Assembly (NCBI GenBank): GCA_963803735.1
Contig: CAWDNV010000011.1
Coordinates: 62,001 to 126,000, forward strand
DNA length: 64,000 nucleotides
Origin: Palsa-189 sp963803735
GTDB lineage: Bacteria > Acidobacteriota > Terriglobia > Acidiferrales > UBA7541
Reading direction: 5' to 3'
Shown here piece by piece: positions 62,693 to 64,000 of this stretch. Position 1 is the stretch's first letter. Each line of letters begins with the position of its first letter. The translations under genes were made by a program, and so were the position numbers. Below the pieces are notes generated by a model. It was given only the letters and a program-made list of their open reading frames with translations, searched no databases and was not told the origin of the DNA.

Positions 62693-64000
62693 TACTGGAT
62701 CGAAGCCTCCAATTTGGTTTGTTCGCTCTCAGTAGGTGGCACGGTTTTCCAGATTTCTTCTAGGTTCGCCAGAGTCTTGCCTCGTCTCTGAGCATCGCTG
62801 CGCTTGATATATGTTTCCTGCGAGGCGACGATTGCCTCGGCTAATTCATCAAGAGGATTTTCGTGTTCTTTGAAGGCGTCGAGTATCTCTCGTTCCACAT
62901 CTTTGAAGAGCTTCTGGAGAATTGAAGCCGCTGGTTCTTTTGCCGCTTCGCTCACTTCTTCCGCCATGCTCCCGTAAAGTTCCAGAATTCTTTGTTTGAC
63001 ACCCGGCCCAATCTGAAGGTTTTTCTTAACAAAGGATTGGCAACGATGTTTTATTGGCTTTTCGATGCTGTCGATCAATCTTGCTTTTGCCTCGTCACGC
63101 ATCTCTTGAATCATCTCCCGTCCGACGCTCTCCAGCTTTTTGGCATCGATCTTAATTGCCTCTCGTTGGGCCTCGATGAGCTTAGGCTGCACTCTTGCTC
63201 CTTGCTCCAGCGCCCATGACGATAGCTCTTCGACAATTTTCACGCAGTCTTGAGCGTATCCCCGAGTTTCCTGCCGAATGTCCTTCAGAATGTCTCGACC
63301 CCAGAACTCGGCGATGGGTTCTTCAAAACGGAGAGCAAATTCAGTTGGTAGGTTAATGTCCGAAGCGCCGGAGTATCTTCCGCCACGTACCACGGAAGCC
63401 CGGAGCGTCGCCCAGTGACTTGTTCCCAGTCGCGTTAGATAGCGGTTGATCTGAGACGCTGCCTTTAGACTTGCCGATTCCACTAGGTCCCTGATTCTTT
63501 GCGGAACGTTTCTCTTCAAAAACGTTCGGTACGCCCCTTGCCGCAACAGGAACTCTTTGCGGAGGGGCATCATAAAAAGCTCCATCTCCTCTTTCAGCTT
63601 CTGGGCTTCGTGCTCTGCCCGCGAGCCCGATTCCCACTGCTGCTGAATCAGTTCGAGGGTCGTCACGACTCTTTCGCGGAAGAGATTAGACTGGGCCCTG
63701 AGTCGTTCGCGTGCACGACGCTTTCGCTCCAAAGCCAAGTCAGCTAAGCTGCTCACAAAACTCGGAATACCTGTCTGCTCAAGTGACTTCAGAAATGACG
63801 GATCATCCTCGTCATTACCTCGAAGCCGAGCATATTCCGGCGCTGAAATGGGATGGACTTGCAAGCGATTGAGCAAGTTTTCGACGACGATGCGGCGCGA
63901 CTCTGGAATTTCTTCATCGCTCAGCCAGATCGAATGCAACGTTGATTGCATTTCGCGCCGCAGCGTGGTTCTTACTTCCTGCGATACGTCTAAAAAGTGC
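62692..64000 (-). CDS. Large coiled-coil protein, 5' end outside the window
   Basis: At least 419 residues from ATG 63951, but the frame is open to the right edge (16 further codons, no stop) and reads HFLDVSQEVRTTLRREM directly into it, so the gene almost certainly starts beyond 64000. The visible part is mostly alpha-helical with charged heptads (LALERKRRARERLRAQSNLF, LIEAQREAIKIDAKKLESV). It could be the stalk of a dynamin-like or SMC-like protein; the GTPase/ATPase half would lie outside. No domain seen in the window. Coupled to the helicase. Confidence 0.6.
   Translation of the reverse strand, partial: HFLDVSQEVRTTLRREMQSTLHSIWLSDEEIPESRRIVVENLLNRLQVHPISAPEYARLRGNDEDDPSFLKSLEQTGIPSFVSSLADLALERKRRARERLRAQSNLFRERVVTTLELIQQQWESGSRAEHEAQKLKEEMELFMMPLRKEFLLRQGAYRTFLKRNVPQRIRDLVESASLKAASQINRYLTRLGTSHWATLRASVVRGGRYSGASDINLPTEFALRFEEPIAEFWGRDILKDIRQETRGYAQDCVKIVEELSSWALEQGARVQPKLIEAQREAIKIDAKKLESVGREMIQEMRDEAKARLIDSIEKPIKHRCQSFVKKNLQIGPGVKQRILELYGSMAEEVSEAAKEPAASILQKLFKDVEREILDAFKEHENPLDELAEAIVASQETYIKRSDAQRRGKTLANLEEIWKTVPPTESEQTKLEASIQ

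Noticed and set aside
50530..64000. Direct repeat of the tRNA-Asn end as second attachment site
   Set aside because: I scanned for the 5' and 3' halves of the tRNA and found no second copy within the window.
1..64000. CRISPR array or rRNA genes
   Set aside because: No regularly spaced repeats with unique spacers and no rRNA-like segments were seen.

Overview
The window reads like a chromosomal segment of an Acidobacteriota bacterium (order-level placement not possible by eye). The pointers are the gene style: TPR proteins with an N-terminal carboxypeptidase-regulatory-like domain, a lipoprotein built of Ig-like repeats, a lone FecR protein with a Gly/aromatic tail, a large exopolysaccharide (EPS) locus, and a DNA polymerase I without proofreading residues. 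This is inference from families, not from a marker gene.

Layout. (1) 0.3-2.7 kb: a membrane-anchored beta-propeller protein and a FecR-domain protein, convergent around a shared terminator. (2) 3.0-35.4 kb: an EPS/O-antigen-type locus. UDP-xylose synthase (+) faces UDP-glucose dehydrogenase (-); all later genes are on the minus strand, many joined by ATGA/GTGA stop-start overlaps. They encode a WecA/TagO-like priming transferase, seven GT4 and two GT2 glycosyltransferases, one unassigned glycosyltransferase-like protein, a carbamoyltransferase, an asparagine synthase, a methyltransferase, two Wzy/WaaL-like membrane proteins, a Wzm/Wzt ABC exporter with carbohydrate-binding tail, an epimerase, a Wzc-like tyrosine autokinase, a Wza-like export protein, a TPR/carbohydrate-binding-like protein and a PqqD-like protein. 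(3) 35.5-43.6 kb: a TPR protein, the preQ0 genes queC, queE and queD with a small membrane protein, a DinG-type helicase, and an Ig-repeat lipoprotein. (4) 43.9-47.4 kb: a lasso-peptide biosynthesis cluster on the plus strand: HprK-like kinase, B2 leader peptidase, cyclase C, and at the end a 54-residue precursor that overlaps the cyclase gene. The expected B1 (PqqD-like recognition protein) is not here; the only candidate lies 8.5 kb away at the head of the EPS operon. (5) 47.5-50.6 kb: polA, a rhodanese and tRNA-Asn. (6) 50.7 kb to the right edge: an accessory region that looks like an integrated replicon: tyrosine integrase beside tRNA-Asn, ribbon-helix-helix regulator, excisionase-like HTH, zinc-finger protein, a GHKL ATPase fused to an HExxH segment, two tiny proteins, a frameshifted primase-helicase, a cluster of five 13-bp iteron-like repeats next to an AT-rich tract, and a small RHH regulator coupled to a serine resolvase under twin palindromic operators. 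A broken DUF262 gene and a coupled pair (SNF2-type helicase plus a large coiled-coil protein running off the window) follow and may be defence cargo.

Best candidates for something undescribed: the lasso peptide with an unusual Met-1/Asp-8 core and split B1 gene, and the integrated replicon with its iteron cluster and GHKL/metallopeptidase-like protein.
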